NCBI GenBank assembly: GCA_002309305.1
Contig: DBWR01000063.1
Location: 1-20,824 of the forward strand
Reading direction: 5' to 3'
DNA length: 20,824 nucleotides
Source of the DNA: Treponema sp. UBA1233
GTDB lineage: Bacteria > Spirochaetota > Spirochaetia > Treponematales > Treponemataceae
The notes below the pieces were generated by a model. It ran no database searches. It was given only the letters and a program-made list of their open reading frames with translations, and was not told where the DNA came from. The first letter of the stretch is position 1, and each line of letters starts with the position of its first letter. The position numbers and the translations under genes are program-made. This document shows, one piece after another, positions 1 through 6,158 of this stretch.

Positions 1-49
1 GAGGAAGAATTCATCCGCGACATCCACCAGGAAGGCTACGACGAGGGAT
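1..49 (+). repeat. Copy of the shared Rpn C-terminal block (plus-strand copy, cut by the window edge)
   Basis: These 49 bases are the exact reverse complement of 3306-3354 and of 3681-3729. The match stops at the window start, so the full extent of this copy is unknown. It encodes the EEEFIRDIHQEGYDEG peptide. Confidence 0.9.
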
Positions 50-180
50 TTTCCAATGGCATCCGGCAAAATGCTGTGGAAGCAGCCAGGAATGCTCTTA
101 AAATGAATCTTACCATAGAGCAGGTTTCCCAAATCACAAGCCTTTCTCAGGAAGAAGTTCGTGAACTTGCTAAGCGTTAG
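1..180 (+). CDS. Rpn-family (PD-(D/E)XK nuclease/transposase) protein, C-terminal end only
   Basis: The frame is open from the first base to a TAG at 178-180 and gives 59 residues, so the catalytic part lies outside the window. It begins with EEEFIRDIHQEGYDEG, which is also present in the two minus-strand Rpn copies near 3.3 and 3.7 kb. The tail that follows (AARNALKMNLTIEQVSQI ... EVRELAKR) resembles the tail of the full-length copy (AARNLLAMNLGTHEQIAHAV ... KVKELA). Members of this family (Transposase_31/PDDEXK_2, recombination-promoting nucleases) carry a variable C-terminal helical domain, which this fragment represents. Family assignment is inferred from the shared block, because no active-site residues are visible here. 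Confidence 0.75.
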   Translation, partial: EEEFIRDIHQEGYDEGFSNGIRQNAVEAARNALKMNLTIEQVSQITSLSQEEVRELAKR

Positions 181-234
181 CTTGCGTCAATCCGCGTGAC
201 AATTCTAAATCATAAGAAAGAATAAAGCTACAGC

Positions 235-437
235 TTAATACTCGTAGATGTTCTTTTCCTGCCTTTCTTCTACCAGAGCTTCCAGGGCGGACTGGTCTAT
301 GATGGTGTAGAGCTTTTCTCAACCCCCTGCAATTTCTAAATGGTAACTAACAGTAAAAGGATTACCTGCGAGTTCTATTGCTGCCCATGGCATTTCTACA
401 CCAAATACGGTTGCACCTTCTTCAGTTTTAAGGGCAT
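235..437 (-). pseudogene. Decayed minus-strand coding remnant
   Basis: Reading down from 437, one frame gives a protein-like stretch (ALKTEEGATVFGVEMPWA ... SYHLEIAGG), a TGA at about 322, and then in the same frame a second protein-like stretch (EKLYTIIDQSALEALVEER ... KNIYEY) ending in TAA at 235-237. No start codon with a Shine-Dalgarno is seen, and the 5' side runs into the terminator of the neighbouring operon. I read it as the truncated 3' part of one gene with an in-frame stop, or two abutting gene ends. I do not recognise the family. Apart from this remnant and the terminator, I see nothing else in 181-496. Confidence 0.4.
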
Positions 438-467
438 AAAAAAAAACCACCGCCCAAGAGGCGGTGG
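438..467 (-). terminator. Intrinsic terminator of the envelope operon
   Basis: CCACCGCC (447-454) and GGCGGTGG (460-467) form a perfect 8-bp GC-rich stem with a 5-nt loop. Nine A residues on the plus strand (438-446) become a U run on the minus-strand transcript. It lies 30 nt past the stop of the last gene of the operon. Confidence 0.92.
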
Positions 468-496
468 AACATTTAAGCTGTTTTACTTAAATATCA

Positions 497-838
497 TTAT
501 ACTGAAGGTACAGTTAGTGTAAGTTTAGTTCCATCATATGTAAGTACAAATCCAAACTCTTCCTCAACCTCTTCAGCTGTGTACCAATCAATCAGATCGA
601 GTGAATACTTTGAAGTTGCAGAATTCCTGTAAACTACAATGGTATCCTCTTCATCACCATCTCCATTAAGATCTTGAGGATTAGGTGTAAAATCTGCCTC
701 AGCAAAAGAAAAATCCTTAATTGTTTGTGCAAATTCCATTCCTTCTGGAAGTGCAACTGCATTATCAGCACAGCTTACAAAAGCAAAACCTACTAATGCA
801 ACAGCCAGTGCTGCAAGTATCTTTACTAATTTCTTCAT
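497..838 (-). CDS. Small putative lipoprotein, unknown function
   Basis: The 113-residue product has a classic export signal: a basic start (MKKLVK), a hydrophobic core, then a relaxed spirochaete-type lipobox ending in FVSC (Cys23). The mature part is short, acidic and rich in Asp/Glu, with a run NGDGDEED near residue 60. This could be a Ca2+-binding loop, but it is too short to assign. AAGGAG lies 7 nt before the ATG, which fixes the start. It is the last gene of an apparent three-gene operon with the lipoprotein and barrel upstream, 27 nt behind its neighbour, and is followed by a strong terminator. No family is recognised. The envelope location is inferred from the signal sequence. Confidence 0.8.
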   Translation of the reverse strand: MKKLVKILAALAVALVGFAFVSCADNAVALPEGMEFAQTIKDFSFAEADFTPNPQDLNGDGDEEDTIVVYRNSATSKYSLDLIDWYTAEEVEEEFGFVLTYDGTKLTLTVPSV

Positions 839-865
839 TATAATTCTCCTTTGCGGATTTCCCGC

Positions 866-1522
866 TTATTCGTATGAATATTTTTCCAGGGTCATCTCCT
901 GAACCAAAGATTCAAGATATTCCTGGTTTATCCTCTCTGCGAGCGCCTCCGCCTGTGTCCGGCTAAAGTACAGCTCCGTGTACGGACTGTACAGGGCTTC
1001 CTCCCCCTTCACGGGCTTGCTTGGAATGCGCAACACCAGATACGGCTGTCCTTCCATGAAAATGCAGTTCATGTAAAACGGTATGTTCTGCACTGAATGA
1101 GCTGGTGATACTATTCCAAAAGAATAGTCCATTACACCCTTTGAGTAAGCGTTCCCGGCTGTTGCCTTAACGTTCTGCAAGGTGTGCTCATCCCATTCGG
1201 CTGCAAAGGCCTGGACTGCGTCTATCACAGCAACCCTTGCTCCCTGCTTCAGCACAACCGTCTGGAAATTGGCTCCGTCATGGTAGCGTAGCACCACAGT
1301 GTTGTATCTGGGCTCTACAAATACCTTGCTGAAAGTATGCTGCTTCAGCTTACCGAATGACTTGGAGTGGAATGTAAGCGTTCCAAGTGATATGGAGTCA
1401 ATGTCCGCAATCAAGGACGGATATTCATCCTCGACTTTGTCTGCCGCATTGCCGCTTACACAGCCGCACATCATCACAGAAGCTGCCGCTGCAAAAACTA
1501 ATGCCAGTTTAATTCCCTTCAT
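866..1522 (-). CDS. Putative lipoprotein, unknown function
   Basis: The product has 218 residues. An N-terminal signal (MKGIKLALVFAAAASV) leads into MMCGCVSG, a spirochaete-style lipobox, so it is probably lipid-anchored outside the inner membrane. The mature part is mixed alpha/beta with no cysteine cluster or repeat that suggests an enzyme. The motif-like stretch MDYSFGIVSPAHSVQN and the C-terminal Glu-rich helix give no family match that I know. The Shine-Dalgarno is weak (AAAGGG about 9 nt upstream), so translation may be partly coupled to the barrel gene ending 73 nt upstream. Its position between a porin-like barrel and a second small lipoprotein suggests a shared envelope role. Confidence 0.78.
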   Translation of the reverse strand: MKGIKLALVFAAAASVMMCGCVSGNAADKVEDEYPSLIADIDSISLGTLTFHSKSFGKLKQHTFSKVFVEPRYNTVVLRYHDGANFQTVVLKQGARVAVIDAVQAFAAEWDEHTLQNVKATAGNAYSKGVMDYSFGIVSPAHSVQNIPFYMNCIFMEGQPYLVLRIPSKPVKGEEALYSPYTELYFSRTQAEALAERINQEYLESLVQEMTLEKYSYE

Positions 1523-1595
1523 GGCTGCATTTCCCTTTACCAGACCGGCGACGGATATTGTCCACCGCCGAACATTTTCCTTGTCTTACGCTAGA

Positions 1596-2966
1596 TTAGA
1601 ATGAAATCTTTGCGAATACGTTGAATGTACCAGCCTTTGCATCATCTGCAACGAGGTTGCGTGACTGATAGTATGCACCGAATGTTGTGTTTGGAATAAG
1701 TCCACCAACATCAACTCCAACCTTAACGTTTACGAGGCCTTTGTTATTGCCTTCATCGTCGTAGGCTGCATATGTATCCTGGAGTCCGCTGTTATCATCG
1801 TTTGCCTTGCTAAATATGCCGGCAGCCTTTCCACCTTCATAATCTCCATTAGCAAAGCGGAATCCTGCCTGTGGTGTTACTGTGAGGCCGTCACCAACTG
1901 CAAGATTGTATTTTACACCACCAGCAATAGCGATACCTGTCTTTATGAAATCATTGTCAACAGGAAGAACAATTTCTCCAATAGCTGCTGCTGTAAGGTT
2001 CTCTACGATCTCTCCAGAGTAGAATGCTGGTACGATGTCGATGTATGTGTGTTCTGCAAGTGGAACATATACTGCAACACCAACGCCTGGTGTTCTCTTC
2101 TTAGCCTCGTCATTGTCAAGGTAGTATACTCCGCCGTTCTCGTCAGCCTCGTCGCCCCAAGCATAAAGCAAGCTTGCTGCTACTTCGCCATTTCTGAATC
2201 CGTCAACATCCTTGATCTTTTCCATGCCAACACCGGCAGAAGCCTTGAGGTAGTTGTCACCCAAGCTGAGCTTGTAAGATGCAGATCCGAAAATTCCGAG
2301 CTGCTTTCCTTCGAAATCCGCAGCATCAAATCCGAATGATACACCGGCCTTTGCACCGAAGCCGCTCATGTCCTTGAGCTCTGCCTGTGCAGCAAGTGCA
2401 TACTGGTCTGTATAATAGTCATTGCCTTCAGGCTTTGAGCGGAAGTCTACGTCAAGACCGAAGAGGTCGTTTCCGTATCCAACTACCAAGCCCTGTGTTG
2501 CATTTGGACCCTTGTCGCCTACACCATATTTATCTGACTTGAGGGCATTTGAAAGGTTCAGTTTTCCAACCTGAGTGTCACCAGACTTGATTCCGATATA
2601 AAGATCGTTGATGTGGATCTTAGCTACATCAAGGACCATCTTTCCGCCGTCTTTTACGAAAGCTTCTGATCCGTCGCCTTCGACCTTGAACTTGATATCT
2701 CCGTCAAGCTTTACAGCAAGCTCAGCCCATACGCCTTCGCCTTCTGTTACTTTTGATCCGCCCTTAGCAAATGTCACGACAGCCTTGGCTTCTGCTTCGT
2801 TCCTGAAACCTGTGCGACCTGTTACTGCATCTGCATCAAGGTCAACACCCCATGTCACTTTCTCGCTGCCGGAAACTTCAAGACCAAGTTCCGCAACAGG
2901 CTCATCGGCCATAGCTGCAGCAGCCACCATAGCTGCCATTGCTGTAATGGCAATAATCTTTTTCAT
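1596..2966 (-). CDS. Outer-membrane beta-barrel, porin-like protein
   Basis: The 456-residue product starts with a cleavable signal (MKKIIAITAMAAMVAAAAMA, cleavage after AMA). It continues as alternating hydrophobic/polar strands rich in Gly, Asp and aromatic residues and ends in FAKISF, the terminal phenylalanine signature recognised by the BAM machinery. No single domain is recognisable beyond a general porin-like barrel. It may be a treponemal sheath or porin protein, but I cannot name an ortholog. I chose the ATG at 2966 over an upstream in-frame start because AGGAGG (2974-2979 on the plus strand) sits 7 nt before it and the signal peptide starts there. It heads the operon with the two lipoproteins. 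Its own promoter and a 5' hairpin lie just upstream, which suits an abundant envelope protein. Confidence 0.85.
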   Translation of the reverse strand: MKKIIAITAMAAMVAAAAMADEPVAELGLEVSGSEKVTWGVDLDADAVTGRTGFRNEAEAKAVVTFAKGGSKVTEGEGVWAELAVKLDGDIKFKVEGDGSEAFVKDGGKMVLDVAKIHINDLYIGIKSGDTQVGKLNLSNALKSDKYGVGDKGPNATQGLVVGYGNDLFGLDVDFRSKPEGNDYYTDQYALAAQAELKDMSGFGAKAGVSFGFDAADFEGKQLGIFGSASYKLSLGDNYLKASAGVGMEKIKDVDGFRNGEVAASLLYAWGDEADENGGVYYLDNDEAKKRTPGVGVAVYVPLAEHTYIDIVPAFYSGEIVENLTAAAIGEIVLPVDNDFIKTGIAIAGGVKYNLAVGDGLTVTPQAGFRFANGDYEGGKAAGIFSKANDDNSGLQDTYAAYDDEGNNKGLVNVKVGVDVGGLIPNTTFGAYYQSRNLVADDAKAGTFNVFAKISF

Positions 2967-2987
2967 AAGAATTCCTCCTAGTTTTTT

Positions 2988-3009
2988 TAACGTGAATAAT
3001 TCCACGTTA
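2988..3009 (-). promoter_or_regulatory. Stem-loop at the predicted 5' end of the barrel-gene mRNA
   Basis: TAACGTG (2988-2994) and CACGTTA (3003-3009) form a perfect 7-bp stem with an 8-nt loop. With the -10 box at 3017-3022, transcription should begin near 3010, so the transcript starts almost directly in this hairpin, ahead of an A-rich stretch and the SD. Such 5'-terminal hairpins are known to stabilise ompA-type mRNAs. The role here is inferred. Confidence 0.6.
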
Positions 3010-3016
3010 CATTTAA

Positions 3017-3045
3017 ACGATACCATAAATTTCGGTAATCGTCAA
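3017..3045 (-). promoter_or_regulatory. Sigma-70-type promoter of the barrel/lipoprotein operon
   Basis: On the minus strand, TTGACG (3045-3040), a 17-nt spacer, then TATCGT (3022-3017). The predicted start is near 3010, about 44 nt before the ATG. Confidence 0.7.
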
Positions 3046-3079
3046 ACTCTTTTTAAACTATATAGCACTTTTTACCCCA

Positions 3080-3146
3080 TTTTGCAAGTTTTTTTTTTGA
3101 TTTTTGCGTATTTTTTTAATTTTTTGTTATTTTTGCAAGTTTTTTT
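3080..3146. repeat. AT-rich stretch with duplicated TTTTGCAAGTTTTTTT
   Basis: The 16-mer occurs at 3080-3095 and 3131-3146, separated by a run of T tracts. The U-poor minus strand and the absence of a strong GC stem argue against a classic terminator for the minus-strand gene that ends at 3145. Confidence 0.55.
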
Positions 3147-3381
3147 ACCGTTTAATCTCCAAAACAGCCATGGATTCTACTGGGATTTTCAAAAGCGAAG
3201 CGATTTCTTCTGCCGTGTATTTTCCATCAGCAAGCAAGGCTTTTGCAGTTTCCAAAAGGCTTTCTTCACGTCCTTGTTCAATACCCTTGGAGATACCATT
3301 CGAAAATCCCTCGTCGTAGCCTTCCTGGTGGATGTCGCGGATGAATTCTTCCTCGTCAAATTCCGTCAAAGAGTTTGCCAA
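3145..3381 (-). CDS. Free-standing Rpn C-terminal domain, RpnS-like
   Basis: This 78-residue frame corresponds only to the C-terminal domain of Rpn-family proteins and lacks the nuclease core. It opens with TTG at 3381-3379, preceded by AGGAGG (3393-3388) at a 6-nt spacing. The codon two before the TTG is TAG, so it cannot be read through from upstream. It starts like the full-length neighbour from residue 230 (ANSLTEFDEEEFIRDIHQEG), then diverges into a Gly/Glu-rich helix (GISKGIEQGREESLLETAK) and an end EIASLLKIPVES typical of Rpn tails. In E. coli, RpnS products translated from inside rpn genes neutralise the full-length toxin, so this may be a stand-alone antitoxin-like piece. It could equally be a relic of a deleted gene that merely retains an SD-like sequence. 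Confidence 0.6.
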   Translation of the reverse strand: MANSLTEFDEEEFIRDIHQEGYDEGFSNGISKGIEQGREESLLETAKALLADGKYTAEEIASLLKIPVESMAVLEIKR

Positions 3382-3386
3382 AATCT
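3306..3386 (-). repeat. 81-bp shared Rpn block, copy in the free-standing piece
   Basis: Identical base for base to 3681-3761 in the full-length gene. It begins at the internal SD/TTG start and ends where the two C-terminal tails diverge. Confidence 0.92.
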
Positions 3387-3482
3387 ACCTCCTGTCGCAA
3401 GCTGTCGCTTGCTCTTAGAGTTTTTACTTGCTCACGAAGGCTCGCATTTTTTGCAAGCAAAAAAACGTAAAAAACTCACCCG

Positions 3483-3560
3483 TTAAATCTTAAAAAACGT
3501 CCAAAAGGTCTCCCTTATAGCCCATTCCACCGCTCTATTTACGGCTTCCTTCACCTGCAT
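3483..3560 (-). pseudogene. Remnant of a second Rpn gene (pre-C-terminal region)
   Basis: In a different frame from the gene that ends at 3535, this stretch reads ATG, then KEAVNRAVEWAIRE and FFKI, then TAA. It aligns with LREAVDDAIEWAIKE ... FFRI of the full-length copy, the region just before its internal TTG start. It is therefore a relic of another Rpn gene, now separated from the free-standing C-terminal piece by a spacer of about 95 nt (3388-3482) that contains a small inverted repeat (GCAAGC/GCTTGC). The last residues of the full-length gene overlap it out of frame. Confidence 0.65.
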
Positions 3561-4443
3561 TTACCTGTGCTAATTCCTTTACTTTTTCAAGGGGCAAACC
3601 GACAGCATGTGCAATCTGTTCGTGTGTACCGAGATTCATGGCAAGAAGGTTTCGGGCAGCATCAGAGGCTTTTTGAAAAGATCCCTCGTCGTAGCCTTCC
3701 TGGTGGATGTCGCGGATGAATTCTTCCTCGTCAAATTCCGTCAAAGAGTTTGCCAAAATCTCCTCCTTTTGAATCCTGAAGAAACCGTCAAGAAGGTCTT
3801 CCTTAATCGCCCATTCAATTGCATCATCAACGGCTTCCCTCAGGCTCATTCCCTTCTTCTTGTTTTCCTTTACTCTGGAAACATACCTTACATAATCATA
3901 CAACGGTTTGCATTTTTTTTGAAGTACCTGGTTGTGGTTCGGGTTGATGTTTATAAGTTCTGCCGTCCATTCGTACCGGCCCGACTTGTCCTCTTTCTCA
4001 AATGCATCAGATAACTTGAGGAACTCCCTGTCATCAGTTTCCCTTGTACCGTTGTAAAGGACTATGAATTGTGGGTTCGGAATCTTGACTATGCTTGTCC
4101 TGAAAAGGTGTCGTCCCTGTTTTGCTAGGTACATCTGATAGAGTTGTGCGAAGTACATCAGACCCCTTAATGGCATGTTTGGGTTGAATGTACTCTGCTG
4201 CTCGAACAGGGTCATCTGTGAGTCCACGAGAAATGATACGTCGTTTCTCATTGTAAGGTAGATAACGTTTTCGATGGTGTTAAGTTCCAGTGCATCGGGG
4301 TCTGTATAATTCGTTCCCCTGAGTGCATTGTATAGGTCCAGCCTCCACTTCTTGCTCTGGTCGTTGTCTTTTCCGAAGATGGAGATAAAGAGTCGGTCCT
4401 TATAGTGATTCACTGTTCCTGATGGTGTGATTTCATTAGGCAT
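3535..4443 (-). CDS. Rpn-family recombination-promoting nuclease / PD-(D/E)XK transposase-like protein
   Basis: From the ATG at 4443 the product has 302 residues, and AAGGAGG sits 7 nt upstream. The in-frame TTG and ATG further up have no SD and are less likely starts. Features in order: YKDRLFISIFG near residue 14, the usual opening of the family; a PD-(D/E)XK-type centre with Asp74 (FLVDSQ) and Glu81/Gln83 (LFEQQS); then NPNMPLRGLMYFA, a hallmark of Transposase_31/PDDEXK_2 proteins. A helical linker and a variable C-terminal domain follow from residue 230. Such proteins cut DNA and act as toxins or antiphage factors (E. coli RpnA). The last nine residues (VNAGEGSRK) are read out of frame through a relic of another Rpn gene, so the tail looks chimeric. 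An internal AGGAGG/TTG could make a 73-residue short form. Confidence 0.85.
   Translation of the reverse strand: MPNEITPSGTVNHYKDRLFISIFGKDNDQSKKWRLDLYNALRGTNYTDPDALELNTIENVIYLTMRNDVSFLVDSQMTLFEQQSTFNPNMPLRGLMYFAQLYQMYLAKQGRHLFRTSIVKIPNPQFIVLYNGTRETDDREFLKLSDAFEKEDKSGRYEWTAELININPNHNQVLQKKCKPLYDYVRYVSRVKENKKKGMSLREAVDDAIEWAIKEDLLDGFFRIQKEEILANSLTEFDEEEFIRDIHQEGYDEGSFQKASDAARNLLAMNLGTHEQIAHAVGLPLEKVKELAQVNAGEGSRK
3681..3761 (-). repeat. 81-bp shared Rpn block, copy in the full-length gene
   Basis: Perfect duplicate of 3306-3386. Its right edge on the plus strand lies at the internal SD and its left edge at the tail divergence point. Confidence 0.92.
3754..3767 (-). promoter_or_regulatory. Internal Shine-Dalgarno and TTG start inside the Rpn gene
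   Basis: AGGAGG (3767-3762) is followed after 5 nt by an in-frame TTG (3756-3754, residue 230). Translation from it would give the 73-residue C-terminal domain alone, the arrangement known for RpnS. The same TTG in the free-standing copy has its own AGGAGG at a 6-nt spacing. Confidence 0.55.
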
Positions 4444-4687
4444 GTCCTGCCCTCCTTGCCAATCATAAGATATGGGACTTCTAAAAGTCTCTATAATATA
4501 ATTAGTGTCAGCCCCCATGGTTTTTGACAAAAATTTGAGAAGAATTTTGATTTTTTTTCGACAAGAAGAGAAATGAATATTATTAAGAGGTATTTAAGAT
4601 AAACTATGAATTTATAGAAGTCCGACAGAAGTTCCATCTCATGAAAAACATCATGAAACAGATACTTCCGCCTAACTTAATTATGAA

Positions 4688-5290
4688 TTATTTGTCTTTT
4701 CTGTTATAGATGAAAATTGTCAATGGAATGCTTAATATGCACAAAACAATTGAGATGCCCAGAGCGATGTAGGGATAAACTGTCTGTAGGTTCATGATAT
4801 TAGCTTTTGAAAGACCTGTCCACACACCGACTGCAGCTCCCACAATCATAAGGCTCACAATCATGCAGACTGTTCGTCCCACCTGAGATGAAATTGCAAA
4901 GTTTATTGGCATTGTAATGGTCAGATACAAAAACAGGATTATCAGCTGAACCAACAAAGTGCTCAGAAGTCCGTTTCCCAAAACATCTACATCCATAACA
5001 AAATATCCCAACAGCATTCCCAGGCCTGTAAACAAAAGGGATTCTACAAGCCCAATCAGCACCAGGACATATTTTTCCAATACAACGGTGGCATTGCTTA
5101 TGGGCATCATGCTTGCAAGACGGTTGAAACGAGTAAGTTCATCCTGATTGATTATAAGGATTGGCAGCATAAGCACATAAATCATTCCAATGTACATTGT
5201 TCCAGCCCAAGTTGAAAACATTGAAAAAACCGCAATAAAAATCATAAAGAGAATGCTGGTCTTTAAATCTTTAATTAACAGCGCTTTCAT
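4688..5290 (-). CDS. ABC-2 type exporter, membrane subunit
   Basis: About 200 residues with six hydrophobic segments, in order near LFMIFIAVFSMFS, MIYVLMLPILII, VLIGLVESLLFTGLGML, LLVQLIILFLYLTI, MIVSLMIVGAAVGVW and ALGISIVLCILSIPLTIFI. The polar loop DELTRFNRLASMMPIS after the second segment is typical of small ABC-2 permeases that pair with BcrA/YtrB-like ATPases. I chose the ATG at 5290 because AGGAGG lies 9 nt upstream and the N-terminus MKALLIKDLK is the usual opening. It overlaps the 3' end of the ATPase gene by 20 nt, so the two are translationally coupled. The substrate is unknown; relatives export peptide antibiotics, lipids or drugs. The gene ends about 240 nt before the Rpn start. 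That gap (4444-4687) shows only a small TCATGA repeat pair. Confidence 0.85.
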   Translation of the reverse strand: MKALLIKDLKTSILFMIFIAVFSMFSTWAGTMYIGMIYVLMLPILIINQDELTRFNRLASMMPISNATVVLEKYVLVLIGLVESLLFTGLGMLLGYFVMDVDVLGNGLLSTLLVQLIILFLYLTITMPINFAISSQVGRTVCMIVSLMIVGAAVGVWTGLSKANIMNLQTVYPYIALGISIVLCILSIPLTIFIYNRKDK

Positions 5291-6017
5291 TTTTCTTAGC
5301 CTCCTTTGCACACCAGATGATGTATTCTTCAAGATTTTCAAAACCCTTTTCCTGAACTTTGGCCATTACCGCATCCTTCTGCTCATAGAACAAAATCTTT
5401 CCGTGGTGAATGTATGCTACATAATCACAGATTTTCTGAATGTCACTGATTATGTGTGAAGAAAACAAAATGGAATTACCCTGCTCATGTGCAAACTGAC
5501 TCAGGATTTCCACAATCTCATCGCGAACCAATGGATCAAGTCCACCGGTAGGTTCATCAAGAACAAGAAGTTTTGCCCTGTGAGAAAGAGCCAGAGCAAG
5601 TGCAAGCTTCATTTTCTGTCCTCGGGAAATCTGCCTCAAGCTCTTTTTTAAGGGAAGCTCAAATTCCTTTATCAGTTGAACGTACTTTTCATGATCCCAG
5701 TTTTTGTATGCAGCCCTGAAGATTGGTTCCATATCCTTTACCTTAAGCACTGGAAGACATGCTTCGTCCAGAACAATTCCAACCGACTGTTTTATCTCTG
5801 CAAATTCCAGATCCTTGGTATTATCAACGCCCAATACGCTGACAGAACCTGAATTATAGTGGCATGAACCCATTATGGAACGAATGATGGTAGTCTTACC
5901 TGCCCCGTTTTCGCCCACAAGACCAACAACTTTTCCTTCGGGAACATCAAAGCTGATGTTGTCCAAAGTAAAATCCTTGTACTTTTTAGTCAAATTCCTT
6001 ATTTCAATTGCATTCAT
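5271..6017 (-). CDS. ABC transporter ATP-binding protein (exporter type)
   Basis: A 248-residue ATPase from the ATG at 6017. It contains Walker A (GENGAGKTT), a Q-loop region, the signature ISRGQKMKLALALAL, Walker B (LLVLDEPTGGLDP) and the switch histidine (LFSSHI). The order and spacing match the BcrA/CcmA-like class that drives two-component exporters, and the permease gene follows with a 20-nt overlap. Upstream in-frame starts exist (TTG at 6086), but a textbook promoter ends 7 nt before the ATG at 6017, so the message probably starts at or next to this codon, and there is no SD. The transporter is energised by ATP at the inner membrane; the cargo is not evident from the context. Confidence 0.9.
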   Translation of the reverse strand: MNAIEIRNLTKKYKDFTLDNISFDVPEGKVVGLVGENGAGKTTIIRSIMGSCHYNSGSVSVLGVDNTKDLEFAEIKQSVGIVLDEACLPVLKVKDMEPIFRAAYKNWDHEKYVQLIKEFELPLKKSLRQISRGQKMKLALALALSHRAKLLVLDEPTGGLDPLVRDEIVEILSQFAHEQGNSILFSSHIISDIQKICDYVAYIHHGKILFYEQKDAVMAKVQEKGFENLEEYIIWCAKEAKKNESAVN

Positions 6018-6024
6018 GTTTTTC

Positions 6025-6053
6025 AGTATATAGACTTTCCGCCCCAGTTTCAA
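6025..6053 (-). promoter_or_regulatory. Promoter of the ABC exporter, predicted leaderless
   Basis: On the minus strand, TTGAAA (6053-6048), a 17-nt spacer, TATACT (6030-6025), then 7 nt to the ATG. The predicted transcription start coincides with the start codon or the base before it. Confidence 0.72.
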
Positions 6054-6074
6054 GAGATTGTAGTTTACCCTGTG

Positions 6075-6116
6075 TTCAACTTTCAACTTTCAGTTTTCAT
6101 CTTTCATCTTTCCTAG
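6075..6116. repeat. Heptanucleotide tandem repeat in a divergent promoter region
   Basis: Five heptamers in register (TTCAACT twice, TTCAGTT, TTCATCT twice) and a degenerate sixth. It lies just upstream of the promoters of the ABC exporter (minus) and the acyltransferase (plus). Confidence 0.75.
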
Positions 6117-6123
6117 TTCTCTA

Positions 6124-6152
6124 TTGATTTTATCCTCTGTTTTATTTACAAT
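6124..6152 (+). promoter_or_regulatory. Promoter of the acyltransferase gene, predicted leaderless
   Basis: TTGATT (6124-6129), a 17-nt spacer, TACAAT (6147-6152), then 6 nt to the ATG at 6159. No Shine-Dalgarno is present in the short interval. Confidence 0.65.
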
Positions 6153-6158
6153 GGAACC

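Noticed and set aside
1535..1580. GC-rich hairpin between the barrel and lipoprotein genes (GGCGGTGG with two wobble pairs)
   Set aside because: No U run follows on the minus strand, so it is not a convincing terminator. It may be a processing or stability element but evidence is thin.
2608..3486. A long plus-strand open frame opposite the barrel gene and the Rpn relics
   Set aside because: Its Ser/Thr/Pro-rich translation is the mirror of the barrel's codon use, it has no Shine-Dalgarno, and it crosses a promoter and T-rich intergenic DNA.
3535..4443. Insertion sequence, given the family name 'transposase'
   Set aside because: I see no terminal inverted repeats or target duplications; family members act as nuclease toxins.
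4600..4670. TCATGA repeat pair downstream of the ABC permease as a terminator
   Set aside because: The stem is short and AT-rich and is not followed by a clear U run.
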